NCBI GenBank assembly: GCA_037318855.1
Contig: CP134874.1
Coordinates: 2,108,598-2,172,597 of the forward strand
DNA: 64,000 nt
DNA from: Candidatus Sedimenticola sp. (ex Thyasira tokunagai)
GTDB taxonomy: Bacteria; Pseudomonadota; Gammaproteobacteria; Chromatiales; Chromatiaceae
Direction: 5' to 3'
The position numbers were made by a program, and so were the translations under genes. Position 1 is the stretch's first letter. The number at the start of each line of letters is the position of its first letter. This document shows, in pieces, positions 18,048 through 27,379 of the stretch. The notes beneath the pieces were generated by a model. It was not told where the DNA came from, did not search any database, and was given only the letters and a program-made list of their open reading frames with translations.

Positions 18048-19592
18048 TCACTTTTTTGCGGCCATTCTGGAAGCCATTTTTCCTCCTTTCTGTACGCCTC
18101 CTTTTGCCATCTGGCCTCCCTGTTGACCTGCATTTCTAGCTGTATTGGTTGCAGAGAAATCAGCTAAACCTCTAATCTGCATTCCCGCCCAACTTACCAG
18201 TGAAGTCCAAATCACTGGCAGCCCAATATACATCGCCATAACTACAAACTCGATGATGTCATCACTGAGTGTGGTGTCATTGTGAACGAATACCGCCAGC
18301 CAGCCGGGTTGCACGGCTTCGATGAGGTTGTTATCCAGCCAGTAGGCAACGGCCCAGAGAAAGGTCCAGAATTTCACAGCGAAGATGACGACGGCCATGA
18401 GGATCATCTTGTCCCAAGCAAAACCCGAGAACAGCAGCACGAACGGCAGCAGCATGTAGATGGCCATCAGGACTACGGCCTGTACCACGACCACGGCCTC
18501 GCGCACCATGTACATCTTTGGGTACTCGGTGATTTGCGTGGCAACAGTGCCGATCACGGCGGCGCCATGGTTGTATAGACTGCCGAACCAGGAACCGACG
18601 CCTTCATTCTGTCCGTAACCGGAATAGGTCTGGTCGTTCGGTCGCCCTGACTCAGTGACGTCGAGTAGCCGCCGGATGGTCCGGTTTTCCGCTTCGGTTG
18701 CATTCATGCCAAGCCAGCCAGGCAGGACTGTCTGTACCTGTGACAGAAAGTTTGGTTCGACCTCATCCAGCAGTTTCTTGCGTAGTCCAACGGTGCCGTT
18801 GGTCCACCACTCGTTGCAGTAAGGCCGGCCCCAGGCGGGGATTGCGGTGGCCGGGTACTCGGTATCACGGGCGGCGTTATACGGGAACCCCTGGATCTCC
18901 AGCGGTGCCCGGTACGCCGTGTCGTTGTAATGCTTGCCAGCCGTGTTTACAAAATAGTGTGAGCCCAGCCATTCTGTATCGTCTTCTGATATGCCTGCCG
19001 GCAGTGAGGGTTTTTCAGCAAGGTAATCGGAGCGTGATGGCATATAACAGGCTGTGGCGAACTCTTGGAGTTCACGTTTAAGCCTTGGATCCTGGATGTT
19101 TTTGGTGTTCAGCTTGTAGCGGGTCATCCGGTAGTCGTTGGAGCAGGGAATCGAGCCTACCGCTGCAGCTGTTATGCCGGAGGAGACGGCCATTACCGCA
19201 TACCACCAGGGCGGTACCCGTGCGATAGCACCACCGAGACCGGCGGCGTTGAATTCCGCGTCGTAATTGGTGCCGGTGGCACCGCCGGAGACGGTAGTCG
19301 CAGTACAGGGCTTAGTGTAATCAAGCGAAGCGGGAGCCAGATCGAAGAAGGGCGCACCCGCCAATACGATCACCGTCAGCATGAAGGCAATGGCTACCTC
19401 GATGCGGTTCTGGGAGGCCGAGGCAGCATCCATGCCTTCCATACTCTCCATCGGTTTTCTGACATGGGATATAAAAACCCCGAGGAACGGCAGGTAGAGC
19501 AGGCCGGTGTCGGCTAGGATGTCCCACAGGTTGTCGTACATCAGCCAGCCGAAGATAGTCAGGTAGAGTTCCAGGAAGCTGCCGGTAGCCAT
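18048..19592 (-). CDS. TraG-like inner-membrane mating-pair protein
   Basis: 514 residues. Hydrophobic segments at both ends flank a periplasmic middle with Cys and Trp residues, the TraG N-terminal domain pattern of pKLC102/PFGI-1-type ICEs. The C-terminus is Gly/Lys-rich (GGQMAKGGVQKGGKMASRM). It anchors mating-pair formation in the inner membrane. Last gene of the minus-strand transfer cluster, starting three bases after the preceding gene. Confidence 0.8.
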   Translation of the reverse strand: MATGSFLELYLTIFGWLMYDNLWDILADTGLLYLPFLGVFISHVRKPMESMEGMDAASASQNRIEVAIAFMLTVIVLAGAPFFDLAPASLDYTKPCTATTVSGGATGTNYDAEFNAAGLGGAIARVPPWWYAVMAVSSGITAAAVGSIPCSNDYRMTRYKLNTKNIQDPRLKRELQEFATACYMPSRSDYLAEKPSLPAGISEDDTEWLGSHYFVNTAGKHYNDTAYRAPLEIQGFPYNAARDTEYPATAIPAWGRPYCNEWWTNGTVGLRKKLLDEVEPNFLSQVQTVLPGWLGMNATEAENRTIRRLLDVTESGRPNDQTYSGYGQNEGVGSWFGSLYNHGAAVIGTVATQITEYPKMYMVREAVVVVQAVVLMAIYMLLPFVLLFSGFAWDKMILMAVVIFAVKFWTFLWAVAYWLDNNLIEAVQPGWLAVFVHNDTTLSDDIIEFVVMAMYIGLPVIWTSLVSWAGMQIRGLADFSATNTARNAGQQGGQMAKGGVQKGGKMASRMAAKK

Positions 19593-19595
19593 AGG

Positions 19596-19967
19596 TCAAC
19601 CTTGAAAAATATTGCGTAGAAATACGCCGATCACGCCCTGGATCAAACCAATCTCTATGACCGTCAGCCAGAGCCCCGTACGCCAGCGCCAACCGATGAC
19701 GAATTCGAGCTTGGTAGTACTCCAGCCGTTGTGCCTGCCAAGCCAGGCCACGAGGTGCGGCCAGAAGGCGATGAGCAGGGTCAGCAGTAACATCCGCCAC
19801 CCGAAGAGATACGGTTTGACGGCATACAGATGGTCGCGGATCGTCGCAGGATCATCAAATAGTTGCCAGGCTGCCATACCAATACCGACTAGAATGAACA
19901 GTGTGGTTAGGATCACTATGCCGAACCAGAACGGCGAGAGCCGACTGAAATGGATGTCGGTCTTCAT
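19596..19967 (-). CDS. ICE membrane protein between the PFL_4711-like gene and TraG
   Basis: 123 residues with three predicted membrane helices (PFWFGIVILTTLFILVGIGM, FGWRMLLLTLLIAFWPHL and GLWLTVIEIGLIQGVIGVFL). It overlaps the upstream gene by four bases. A short membrane protein commonly sits here in this ICE family; its exact role in transfer is unknown. Confidence 0.65.
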   Translation of the reverse strand: MKTDIHFSRLSPFWFGIVILTTLFILVGIGMAAWQLFDDPATIRDHLYAVKPYLFGWRMLLLTLLIAFWPHLVAWLGRHNGWSTTKLEFVIGWRWRTGLWLTVIEIGLIQGVIGVFLRNIFQG

Positions 19968-21331
19968 GGTGCCGGAGCGCCACCTTCGAGCCTTTTTGCC
20001 GGCGTCGTCCGCGTGTTTCCGGTCGTGCCACTGGCAGCGCGCCGAGCGCTCTCGTGCTTTAGTAGCGCCAGGACAGTCTTGCCTATCACCTCCTTACGCA
20101 CCCGAGTCTCGAACAGCAGGCTCTCTATCTCGGTATCGAGTGCGGCCAGTGACTGGTCGATCTCCCGTTGGGCGTCTTCCGGACCGGCCGCTATATTGGG
20201 TTCACGGCGTCCGGTGGTCAGCAATCGCCGGGCGTAGAGCGCCTTCTCCATCACTTGCACCAGGGCGACATCACCCGCCAGGCGGTCGACAATCAGCCCC
20301 TGTTCGGCAGCAGGCAGCTTACGGATAGAGTCGATCACCTGGCGTGTGATGGCAACCCCAGGGCCTGAGACCTGATCGAGATTCGACAGAGTAAGGGGTG
20401 TGGTGCCTGATACCAGATTATGCAGGTCGGTAGCGGTGGCGGTGCGGGTGACATGGTGCTCTGGCGCCAGGCCCACACCGGGTGTGGCTTCACGCGCGCA
20501 GCCCTCGCAGGTACGGACGATCTTGTCACCCGTCACCCGTACGATCCAGGCACTGGCGGCTGCAGGACTGTTCCAGATCCGGGTGATCGGGGGTGAGGTG
20601 GGTCCTACCGGTACCGCACCGGCTGCATGGGGCTGGCGGTTCATGATGATATTAAACCCCGCCTTGGCGGTATCGCCGATGATCCGGATCGGGGGCTGGG
20701 CGGCACCACCGGCATTGCCTCCTCCCAGCCAGGGCAGGCCGTTGTTGCCGGCATTGGTCTCCACATTGTCACGAGCTGAAACTACATCCATGCCGCCAGC
20801 GCCCATCTGTACCTTCCAGTCGTTACCCTTGGAGAGTACCACCCATTCGTCGAAAGGATTCTTGCCCTGGGCGATCTCAGCCTCCATCTGCTCGCAGCTT
20901 TTGGTGGCAAGGTTGACCGTCTCCTCCGCTTTGAGCAGGGCATTCTGAAACATATCGTAGAGACCGGGATTGGCTCGTTGCAGGATCAGCGCCGGCAGGG
21001 CCGCGATGGCACTGGTGGCGGCCGTGACCATCTGGTTCATCATCTGGTCAACGCCACTCTTGATGTTGTTCAATGTATTGGTGACGCCGAGCACCGGATC
21101 GAACTTGCCACAACTGTAGTTGAGCCCCAGTTGCCCGGAGCCGCCGATTGTGACGGTGTTGACCAGGGGATTGGGTGCTGAGGTGAGTGGCTGGGCTCCG
21201 CCAATCTCGTAGTACCAGCTGCTATCACCGATCGGTGCGGGTGTCGCCGCCTGGGCCTGGACGCAAACGAGGCTGCCAGCCAGAAGGAGAATCCCAGTAG
21301 CGCGGATAGCTGAGTAGGAACAAATTTTCAT
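19964..21331 (-). CDS. ICE protein, PFL_4711 family (TIGR03755-like)
   Basis: About 455 residues with a signal peptide ending near VQAQAA. The mature protein starts APIGDSSWYYEIGGAQPLT, as in TraH-like proteins of these ICEs. A Cys pair (RTCEGCAR) lies in the middle. The C-terminal third is helical and charged. Likely periplasmic or outer-membrane pilus assembly. ATG 21331 has GAGG nine bases upstream; ATG 21346 is an alternative. Confidence 0.78.
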   Translation of the reverse strand: MKICSYSAIRATGILLLAGSLVCVQAQAATPAPIGDSSWYYEIGGAQPLTSAPNPLVNTVTIGGSGQLGLNYSCGKFDPVLGVTNTLNNIKSGVDQMMNQMVTAATSAIAALPALILQRANPGLYDMFQNALLKAEETVNLATKSCEQMEAEIAQGKNPFDEWVVLSKGNDWKVQMGAGGMDVVSARDNVETNAGNNGLPWLGGGNAGGAAQPPIRIIGDTAKAGFNIIMNRQPHAAGAVPVGPTSPPITRIWNSPAAASAWIVRVTGDKIVRTCEGCAREATPGVGLAPEHHVTRTATATDLHNLVSGTTPLTLSNLDQVSGPGVAITRQVIDSIRKLPAAEQGLIVDRLAGDVALVQVMEKALYARRLLTTGRREPNIAAGPEDAQREIDQSLAALDTEIESLLFETRVRKEVIGKTVLALLKHESARRAASGTTGNTRTTPAKRLEGGAPAP

Positions 21332-21350
21332 CACCATAATCCTCATGTGC

Positions 21351-22367
21351 TCAGGGATAGGCCATCCAGTCGACGGAGAAGAGGAACCACTGTCCCCTGC
21401 GCCGGCAGCATTTATAGGGCCGCCACAGGTTCCAGGCGTATTCACCTCCGCTGTCCACCTTGCCGCCGCCCCAGCCGGAAACCGTGACCAGGTCGTTGGT
21501 GCCAAAAGTGCTGCAACTCGTTTCAGTATTTGGTGTCAGCATCTGCCAGTCGCCGGTGCGAGAGTTCTTTTCATACAGGGCGCCCGGCGGCCAGACCCTG
21601 CCGGAAAAAGAGGGTGTGCCGGAGACAGGAACATAGACATGGGGCTGACCGTTACGGGTCACGATGTCCCCAGCCCGCTGGGCCACGATGGCCGCCGCCT
21701 TGGGTTCTTCGGCCTGAGTGGTCCAGCCGGTGCGGGGATAGACGCCGCCCCAGGATTGGATCGGCCAACTGCCGATCTCGCGCATACCGGGGATGATCGA
21801 GGCCGGATACAGGGCCTCCGGTATCTCGGTACGCCAGGAGAGCGCATCGAAGGCTGATTGGAAGTAGGGCATGAAAGAAGTGGTCTGGGATGGGCAGATC
21901 AATCCGCTGATCGTAGCGATGCTGGAGAGCGAGGAAACCGGATGGCCAATTGCATCCACCTCCCGATAGACCATATTGCGGTGTTCCCGGTTCGATCCCT
22001 CCGTGCGGTTGCCGGCGCTGTCGGCATTGACACCCAGCAGAGCGGTCAGCAGGGTACCGGCCGTCGTCTTCTGTACCGTACCCAGGGTTGCGCGCATCTC
22101 CGTCCAGGGGTTGCCGCCCAGTTCGTTGTAGCTACTCATCACTAGATCAGGGTTGTAATGACCGACCTTCAGTGAGGTACGGATTCGGCAACCACTCCAG
22201 CTGCAACGTAGCCAGAAGCAGACCCCGATGGGCCGCCAGCGAATGCAGCTTAGGCCACCGGCGGCGGTCTTGGCGGTAATGGATACGGTGTTGATCGAGT
22301 CTGCAATCATCGGAGTAGGGAAAGCCAGCGTGAGCGCCAGCATGAGCAGAGTGATCTGCTTTCTCAT
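21351..22367 (-). CDS. TraU-like ICE protein, PFL_4710 family (TIGR03756-like)
   Basis: 338 residues. A signal peptide (LLMLALTLAFPTPMIA) precedes a Cys- and Trp-rich periplasmic region (CIRWRPIGVCFWLRCSW near residue 40), the TraU-like hallmark. It continues to a Cys-rich end (YKCCRRRGQWFLFSVDW). Needed for mating-pair formation. It overlaps the upstream gene by four bases. Confidence 0.82.
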   Translation of the reverse strand: MRKQITLLMLALTLAFPTPMIADSINTVSITAKTAAGGLSCIRWRPIGVCFWLRCSWSGCRIRTSLKVGHYNPDLVMSSYNELGGNPWTEMRATLGTVQKTTAGTLLTALLGVNADSAGNRTEGSNREHRNMVYREVDAIGHPVSSLSSIATISGLICPSQTTSFMPYFQSAFDALSWRTEIPEALYPASIIPGMREIGSWPIQSWGGVYPRTGWTTQAEEPKAAAIVAQRAGDIVTRNGQPHVYVPVSGTPSFSGRVWPPGALYEKNSRTGDWQMLTPNTETSCSTFGTNDLVTVSGWGGGKVDSGGEYAWNLWRPYKCCRRRGQWFLFSVDWMAYP

Positions 22368-22843
22368 TGGACTTCTCCCTGACGCCAGGCCTGGTAACGC
22401 CTGATTGCGTTATCGATGTCTGTGATGCCATAGATCACACTGGCCCCGTTGTCGAATACAACCGCCGGGATCTTCACCAGTTCGTAGGTCATGGCCTGAG
22501 TGGTGCCTTCGTAGGCCTGGTTTACCATCTCGGCCAGCTGGTCTGCACCCAGGGCTTCCAGGCGCTTAAGGGCTATGGCCTTTGCTTGTTCCGGATCGGA
22601 CGGTAGGTCGGCGCTTAGTTTTTTCTCCAGGCCGGCAGGGGCGTCGAGATCATGGATTTGGACAGGTACTTCAGTCGTGGTGGTATTGGTTACCTGGTAG
22701 CGGCTATTGGTGAATACCTCGATCTGAGCTGGTATTGGCGCTTGTGCGCTGCTTGCATGAAGCAGGGCAGGGAAAACCACCGTTGTAAGAAACAAGTGGA
22801 ATAGGGGGCTGTGCAATAACTGGATAGTGGTAATTCGGACCAT
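22364..22843 (-). CDS. ICE protein, PFL_4709 family (TrbC-like, TIGR03757)
   Basis: 159 residues. A signal peptide is followed by a thioredoxin-like TrbC/TraW-type sequence (IEVFTNSRYQVTN, MTYELVKIPAVVFDN, YGITDIDNAIRRYQAWR). First gene of a four- or five-gene unit running to TraG. A copy of the shared 36-nt motif lies about 30 bp upstream. Normally this gene follows the conjugation ATPase closely; here 7 kb of CBASS cargo separates them. Confidence 0.82.
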   Translation of the reverse strand: MVRITTIQLLHSPLFHLFLTTVVFPALLHASSAQAPIPAQIEVFTNSRYQVTNTTTTEVPVQIHDLDAPAGLEKKLSADLPSDPEQAKAIALKRLEALGADQLAEMVNQAYEGTTQAMTYELVKIPAVVFDNGASVIYGITDIDNAIRRYQAWRQGEVQ

Positions 22844-22872
22844 TGGTGCACTTTACAATCCTGCCTGAGTCC

Positions 22873-22908
22873 GTCTATGGAAAACCCTCATATCCATCAC
22901 AGAGGGTT
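22873..22908 (-). promoter_or_regulatory. shared 36-nt ICE operon motif, copy A
   Basis: On the plus strand it reads GTCTATGGAAAACCCT, a 14-base spacer, then AGGGTT. Copies of the same length stand at 37310-37345 and 47855-47890, each upstream of a minus-strand ICE operon. Read in the direction of transcription it has an AACCCT/AGGGTT dyad followed by TTTTCCATAGAC, which could include a -10 element. Confidence 0.6.
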
Positions 22909-24100
22909 ATTTATCGAGCACTGAGCGCATTTTGACCGTTTCTTTCAGCGCTACACCGAGCAGAACCAGTTCCAGCACCACATTGGTACCACCTATGTAA
23001 CAACTCAGGGTGGCTGCATTACTGGTTTTGTAACTGTTTCCTGCGGTGAAATGATGGCCGAGGAGTTACCGAAGACGTTGCGCGGGCTATCCCATGCCTG
23101 TCCTGCGTTTTTGATGCAAAATCGGATGCTGCAGACTTCTATTCCGGGCTGTGATTTAACATCATCGAGTTGGTCAGCGGTGCATTGGGCGATAGGCCGC
23201 TACCGGTTGCTATGTTTTTGCCCATTCGAGAGATTATGGTAGCTCTGGGTGAGAGCGGGTAAGCCTGTAATAAGGGTGGAAAAGTGATGTGCCAAATGGA
23301 AGATGGTAGACGCAATTTGGTTTTCAGAGTCATAAGATATTACGGTAGGATTGTGTTGGTTCCAGACAATTGACACCGACCAGTGAGTACCAGCAGTCGA
23401 TTGTTGCTCCAATTGTCTCTGGTGTGCCAAATCCGGACGTTTGTGGTTTTGAGGTATACGTCGCCTATGTGATGCCGATTCAACCGGTCGATGCAACACT
23501 TTGTCGAAAGTATCACTGCCTAGCGAAAATAGTTGTTAATCAAGGGAATAGCTAAAATGTAACAAGACGCTGAGCCTCTATTACCGGTAACACAGCCTGC
23601 CAGATCCCCTAATGACATCCTCAATCGCCTATTCAGGCAGCGTTTTCCGGTGCTGACCTGCTGTTCGGGATATTCACCCACTCACAGGCAAGCCCTTATT
23701 GTGCCAGTGCTTCTATTAGCTCCACATTAACGTTGAAGGCCGAGACCTAGGATCATTGTCTTGTGCGGGTGTTGCATCGACCCATTGAGACCGCAGACCA
23801 AAGCAGACATTGTGGCGCTTAGTATTGGTGGCCGAAATCGACACCAAGTTGTCGTTGATGGTTAGATGGAGATATTCTCTTTGCGGCCAGTAGCAGTCCT
23901 AATTATCAATCCAAGAGCATAGCCGCTATCAATCCCATACCGGACATTCCCCCCACCTTGTTCTACCTCTAAGTAGCAACCTATAACCTGCTTGGCCCCT
24001 CAAGCTGGCTATCGGTCTACTGTCCATATAGAGGAAATCGTGTTCGCCGCAGCACCACAATGGACTTGAATCTCCAAAACCCACCCATATATTATGGGTA
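22909..24100. other. 1.2 kb without a convincing gene
   Basis: No family-level match in any frame; the reading frames are short and unconvincing. At 23421-23476 there is a sequence repeated near 41.25 kb and, more loosely, near 29.2 kb (listed separately). The stretch probably holds debris from the insertion that brought the CBASS genes. Confidence 0.6.
23421..23476 (+). repeat. dispersed repeat, copy 1 (left of CBASS)
   Basis: CCAAATCCGGACGTTTGTGG ... GTCGCCTATGTGA. It matches the reverse complement of 41222-41277 at about 40 of 46 bases, with identical spacing between the two conserved blocks. Confidence 0.6.
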
Positions 24101-24127
24101 TTGTCGCCACAAGATCAGGATAAGGAT

Positions 24128-25133
24128 ATGTCAGTACAGCAGCGATTTTTAAAATTTCACGATGCAATAAAGCTCTCGCGTGAGGACGACGCATACAAGA
24201 AGGCGAGAGAGAAAGATGACAGTGTCACTGCTGATGTCAAAACAGCCTTTCGTGAAGCCGGCTATCCCGTCATCGATAATTTCATCCAGGGGTCGCTGGG
24301 CACTCATACTGGCGTAAAACGAAAAGGCGAAGATTTCGACATCGATAGAGCGGTCGTGATCGACACGGAAAAAGCCCCGGACGACCCGGTAAAGCCTAAA
24401 ATCGTCATTTGTGATGATGTCCTTGAAAAAGCGTGGCTTTAAGAACGCAAAAGTAAAAAAACCTTGCGTAACAGCAGATTATGCAAGTGAAAATCTGCAC
24501 ATTGATTATCCCGTATACCGAAAGTCTAGTGACAGCTATGAACTCGCTATCGGAAAGCGAGGCTCTGGTGAGGCCCAGCGGTACTGGGATCGGGCTGATC
24601 CGAAGGGACTAAAGTCCTGGATTACGGACAAATCCGGCTATGGAGGCTCTGCTGATGCAAAGGCCGGGCAGTTTTATCGTGTCGCCAGATACCTGAAGCG
24701 CTGGCGCGATGAAAAATTCAGCCAGGATGTCTGCAAAAAAATCTACTCCATTGGTATCACCGTAATGGCGAAAGAGTGTTTTGCCCCAGTCATGAATGAT
24801 GAGGGCAAGCTCGACGACCTAGTTGCGCTGAAGAACACCGTCTCCGCGATGCTGACACGTGGTTACTTTACTCATCAGGGAAATGACACCTATAAAGTGT
24901 CGGCAATTCTTCCCGTTGTTCCTTACCGGGAAATCTTCCACAACAACTGCCTGAACACAGGTACTCAATTTAGGAACAAACTCAAAGCAGTGGAGCGGAA
25001 ACTGTCGGATGCAATTGCAGAAGAGGATGAGAAAAAGCAATGCGAGATTCTGAAAGACCTTTTGGAGACGACTTCCCTGATTGCGAAAATGCCAGTAAAA
25101 CAGATTCCTCTGATAAACGCCGGTTTGCTGTAG
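24128..25133 (+). pseudogene. CBASS CD-NTase (cyclic-oligonucleotide synthase), frameshifted
   Basis: The N-terminal frame (24128-24442) has the CD-NTase active-site start QGSLGTHTGVKRKGEDFDID, with GS and paired Asp. The second frame (24411-25133) holds the third catalytic Asp in ENLHIDYPVYRK and the helical C-terminal half. The frames part at GTCCTTGAAAAAGCG (about 24418-24432), where a continuous protein would need eight more bases, or another non-multiple of three. A slip between CCTTGA repeats would explain it. An intact enzyme would be about 335 residues and make the second messenger for the SAVED effector. ATG 24128 follows AGGATAAGG. It may be dead, or the shift may be an assembly error. 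Confidence 0.8.
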
Positions 25134-25161
25134 CTGGCGTCGTCGGTACATCTCAGGGAGC

Positions 25162-26904
25162 TTGAGGTTCGAGTATTTCGTGGATTACGAAGCAATCACT
25201 CAATACCTTGTCGCTAAAGGCTACGATGCAAGGCAGGAAACGGTCGATGACGCTGGATGCGTAACAGTCCGTATTGATGTCTGCGGGTTGCAGGTTGAGT
25301 TAGTTCACTTTGAAAGAAAAGAGTTCTCTGAACTCCCCCACTTCCTTCTCCGGGATTGTGATCAGTACGGAACTGTTGCCCATGTACTGGAGATAGATCG
25401 CTCCGGCTATGGACATATTTGCGTTGGTGACAGGGACTCTATTTCGGTCAATTACGAACAACCACATTTGGCCGTAGAAGCATCTCTGCAACGGCATATT
25501 GAACTGATTAGCAAAGCTATCGAAGACGCAGAATGGAACGAGCAAGAACTGGTACGTGAATTTCTCTCGAATTGGAACACAATTTTAAGCGGCTCAGATC
25601 CTCGTCTAATTCTTGCAGCTAAAGAAAAGCACCTCGAACTCATGCAGGTTTTTAACCCTGCAAAAGGCAAGAAGTTCGGTTACGGTTCCTATCATCTGGG
25701 CATAACTGAGCACGCTGCCGAGCTCTCCGAATTATCTGATATCGATCCTACGAGTACCTCCAGTCGGTCTCTGGCTGGTGATGGTTACGTAATCCCACTA
25801 GGTGCACTGTCACCACCTCCTGTTTCACGTGACGACTTGGCGGCTTGGTACCTGCGTGCGATTTCCACCCTGCCTTCGGATGAGTTTAGTAAGCTGGAAA
25901 AACTGGTTTCCCGGCGCCGATCTCGGAGTTTCTGGGTCGTATTCAATGGTGATACTACGTCTGGTACTGCGTGGTTTGGTGTTATCTTAAAGCCAAAAGG
26001 CAAGGGAAAAAGAACCTTGCCTATAAAGAGCACAGCCTTAACTGACTGGTCGATAAAGCCGACCCGGTTAACTGTTTTTAACAAAAAAGGATTCTCCCGC
26101 GTGGGGGGCAATACCTCCCTTTCAGAAAAATCCGTGCTTCTTGTCGGGTGTGGTTCTGTTGGCGGGGAAATCGCATACAAGCTTGCCTCATCAGGCGTAG
26201 GCAACCTTTTCTTGATTGATCCCGATGTCTACTCGCTGGAGAATCTTTACCGTCACGTACTGGATGACTGGTTGGTCGGAGCTGGAAAAGCATTTGGTCT
26301 GTCCATGACCATACAGTCCAAGTACCCATGGACTAAATGCAAACATGACACCTCACGTCTGCTCGATCTACGGCATAAGGCCGTCCTGGAATCTTTCGAC
26401 TTGGTGGTGATCGCAATAGGCTCACCGACTCAAGAGCGGCTATTTCACGACTTTCTCATTGAAAACAACGTCTCAATACCAGTAATCAATACTTGGGTAG
26501 AAGGTTATGGAGTTGGTGGACACGCGACGCTCGATCTGCCCAATTCAAAAGGTTGTCTTCGATGTGCATATGTTGACCAGTCAGACCTTAGCAGGGGTCT
26601 TGCCTCAAACTTAAACTTCCTGGAAGCGAATCAAGATGTGACCGTGAATCACGCCGGTTGTGGAGAATTGTTTCTGCCCTATGGAGCGATCAACGCAGCC
26701 CAAACCGCAGTTATTGCTTCTGATCTAGCGATCCACTTATTGAACGGCACAATCTTAAAATCTTGCAAAGTAAGTTGGAAAGGAGATGATGTGGAAGCCT
26801 TAGAGGCTGGATTGAGTACAACGCATCGCTACCAGGCTTTTAATAAATCATTACAACACCTACCACTGTACGATGAAAACTGTGATATTTGCAATGACAA
26901 CTGA
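25162..26904 (+). CDS. cap2: CBASS Cap2, E2/E1-like conjugating enzyme
   Basis: 580 residues. The N-terminal ~150 form an E2-like domain with a candidate active Cys in GHICVGDRDS (~87). The C-terminal half is a ThiF/E1-like adenylation domain: LLVGCGSVGGEIAYKLA (~322), IDPDVYSLENLYRH, and catalytic Cys in NHAGCGELFLPYGA (~497). CLRCAYVD and terminal CDICND are likely zinc ligands. In type II CBASS, Cap2 attaches the CD-NTase C-terminus to targets and primes it. TTG 25162 is the first possible start; GTG 25180 is an alternative. It overlaps cap3 by 32 bp. Confidence 0.9.
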   Translation: MRFEYFVDYEAITQYLVAKGYDARQETVDDAGCVTVRIDVCGLQVELVHFERKEFSELPHFLLRDCDQYGTVAHVLEIDRSGYGHICVGDRDSISVNYEQPHLAVEASLQRHIELISKAIEDAEWNEQELVREFLSNWNTILSGSDPRLILAAKEKHLELMQVFNPAKGKKFGYGSYHLGITEHAAELSELSDIDPTSTSSRSLAGDGYVIPLGALSPPPVSRDDLAAWYLRAISTLPSDEFSKLEKLVSRRRSRSFWVVFNGDTTSGTAWFGVILKPKGKGKRTLPIKSTALTDWSIKPTRLTVFNKKGFSRVGGNTSLSEKSVLLVGCGSVGGEIAYKLASSGVGNLFLIDPDVYSLENLYRHVLDDWLVGAGKAFGLSMTIQSKYPWTKCKHDTSRLLDLRHKAVLESFDLVVIAIGSPTQERLFHDFLIENNVSIPVINTWVEGYGVGGHATLDLPNSKGCLRCAYVDQSDLSRGLASNLNFLEANQDVTVNHAGCGELFLPYGAINAAQTAVIASDLAIHLLNGTILKSCKVSWKGDDVEALEAGLSTTHRYQAFNKSLQHLPLYDENCDICNDN

Positions 26905-27379
26905 GAATGCCGTGTTCTCCGGGTATGGCTTGCACTTGGTTATCGAACAAAGTGTGGTGGCAGCATGGGATGAACTCCGACAAGTCGGCTCTCTAGCTCT
27001 TGAGTCATTTGGTGTCCTTATCGGCTCCTGCCAAAATATCTCTGACAGCTGCAGAATCGAGTCCGTCACAACACCAAACAAGGACGACTTCCAATCGCGA
27101 TCTCGATTTCTCTTGAGAGATCCTGGTCATCAAAAAGCTGTCGATCGGGCATTTCGTCGATCCCAAGGGCATCTCGGGTATTTAGGTACTTGGCATACTC
27201 ATCCTGAAGCAGATCCAAGTCCCTCAATGGTTGATATTGAGGATTGGCTTTCGTGTGCTAACCGTAACCCAGATCGTCCGCTCTATTTTGTGATCGTCGG
27301 AACCATGAATACTCACGTCTTCGTGAAAATCAGGAACAAGTTCATGAAGCTCAAGAGACAAAGGAGTAACACGCAGTGA
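26873..27379 (+). CDS. cap3: CBASS Cap3, JAB/JAMM isopeptidase
   Basis: 168 residues. The JAMM metal motif is plain: Glu in LALESFGVLIG, then TWHTHPEADPSPSMVDIEDW, which supplies His-x-His and Asp. It removes CD-NTase conjugates made by Cap2. Coupled to both neighbours: it overlaps cap2 by 32 bp and the effector gene by four. A second ATG at 26894 (MTTENAVFSG) could be the true start. Confidence 0.9.
   Translation: MKTVIFAMTTENAVFSGYGLHLVIEQSVVAAWDELRQVGSLALESFGVLIGSCQNISDSCRIESVTTPNKDDFQSRSRFLLRDPGHQKAVDRAFRRSQGHLGYLGTWHTHPEADPSPSMVDIEDWLSCANRNPDRPLYFVIVGTMNTHVFVKIRNKFMKLKRQRSNTQ

Noticed and set aside
22909..24100. Several short frames as genes
   Set aside because: No start sites, families or codon bias support them; the stretch looks like insertion debris.
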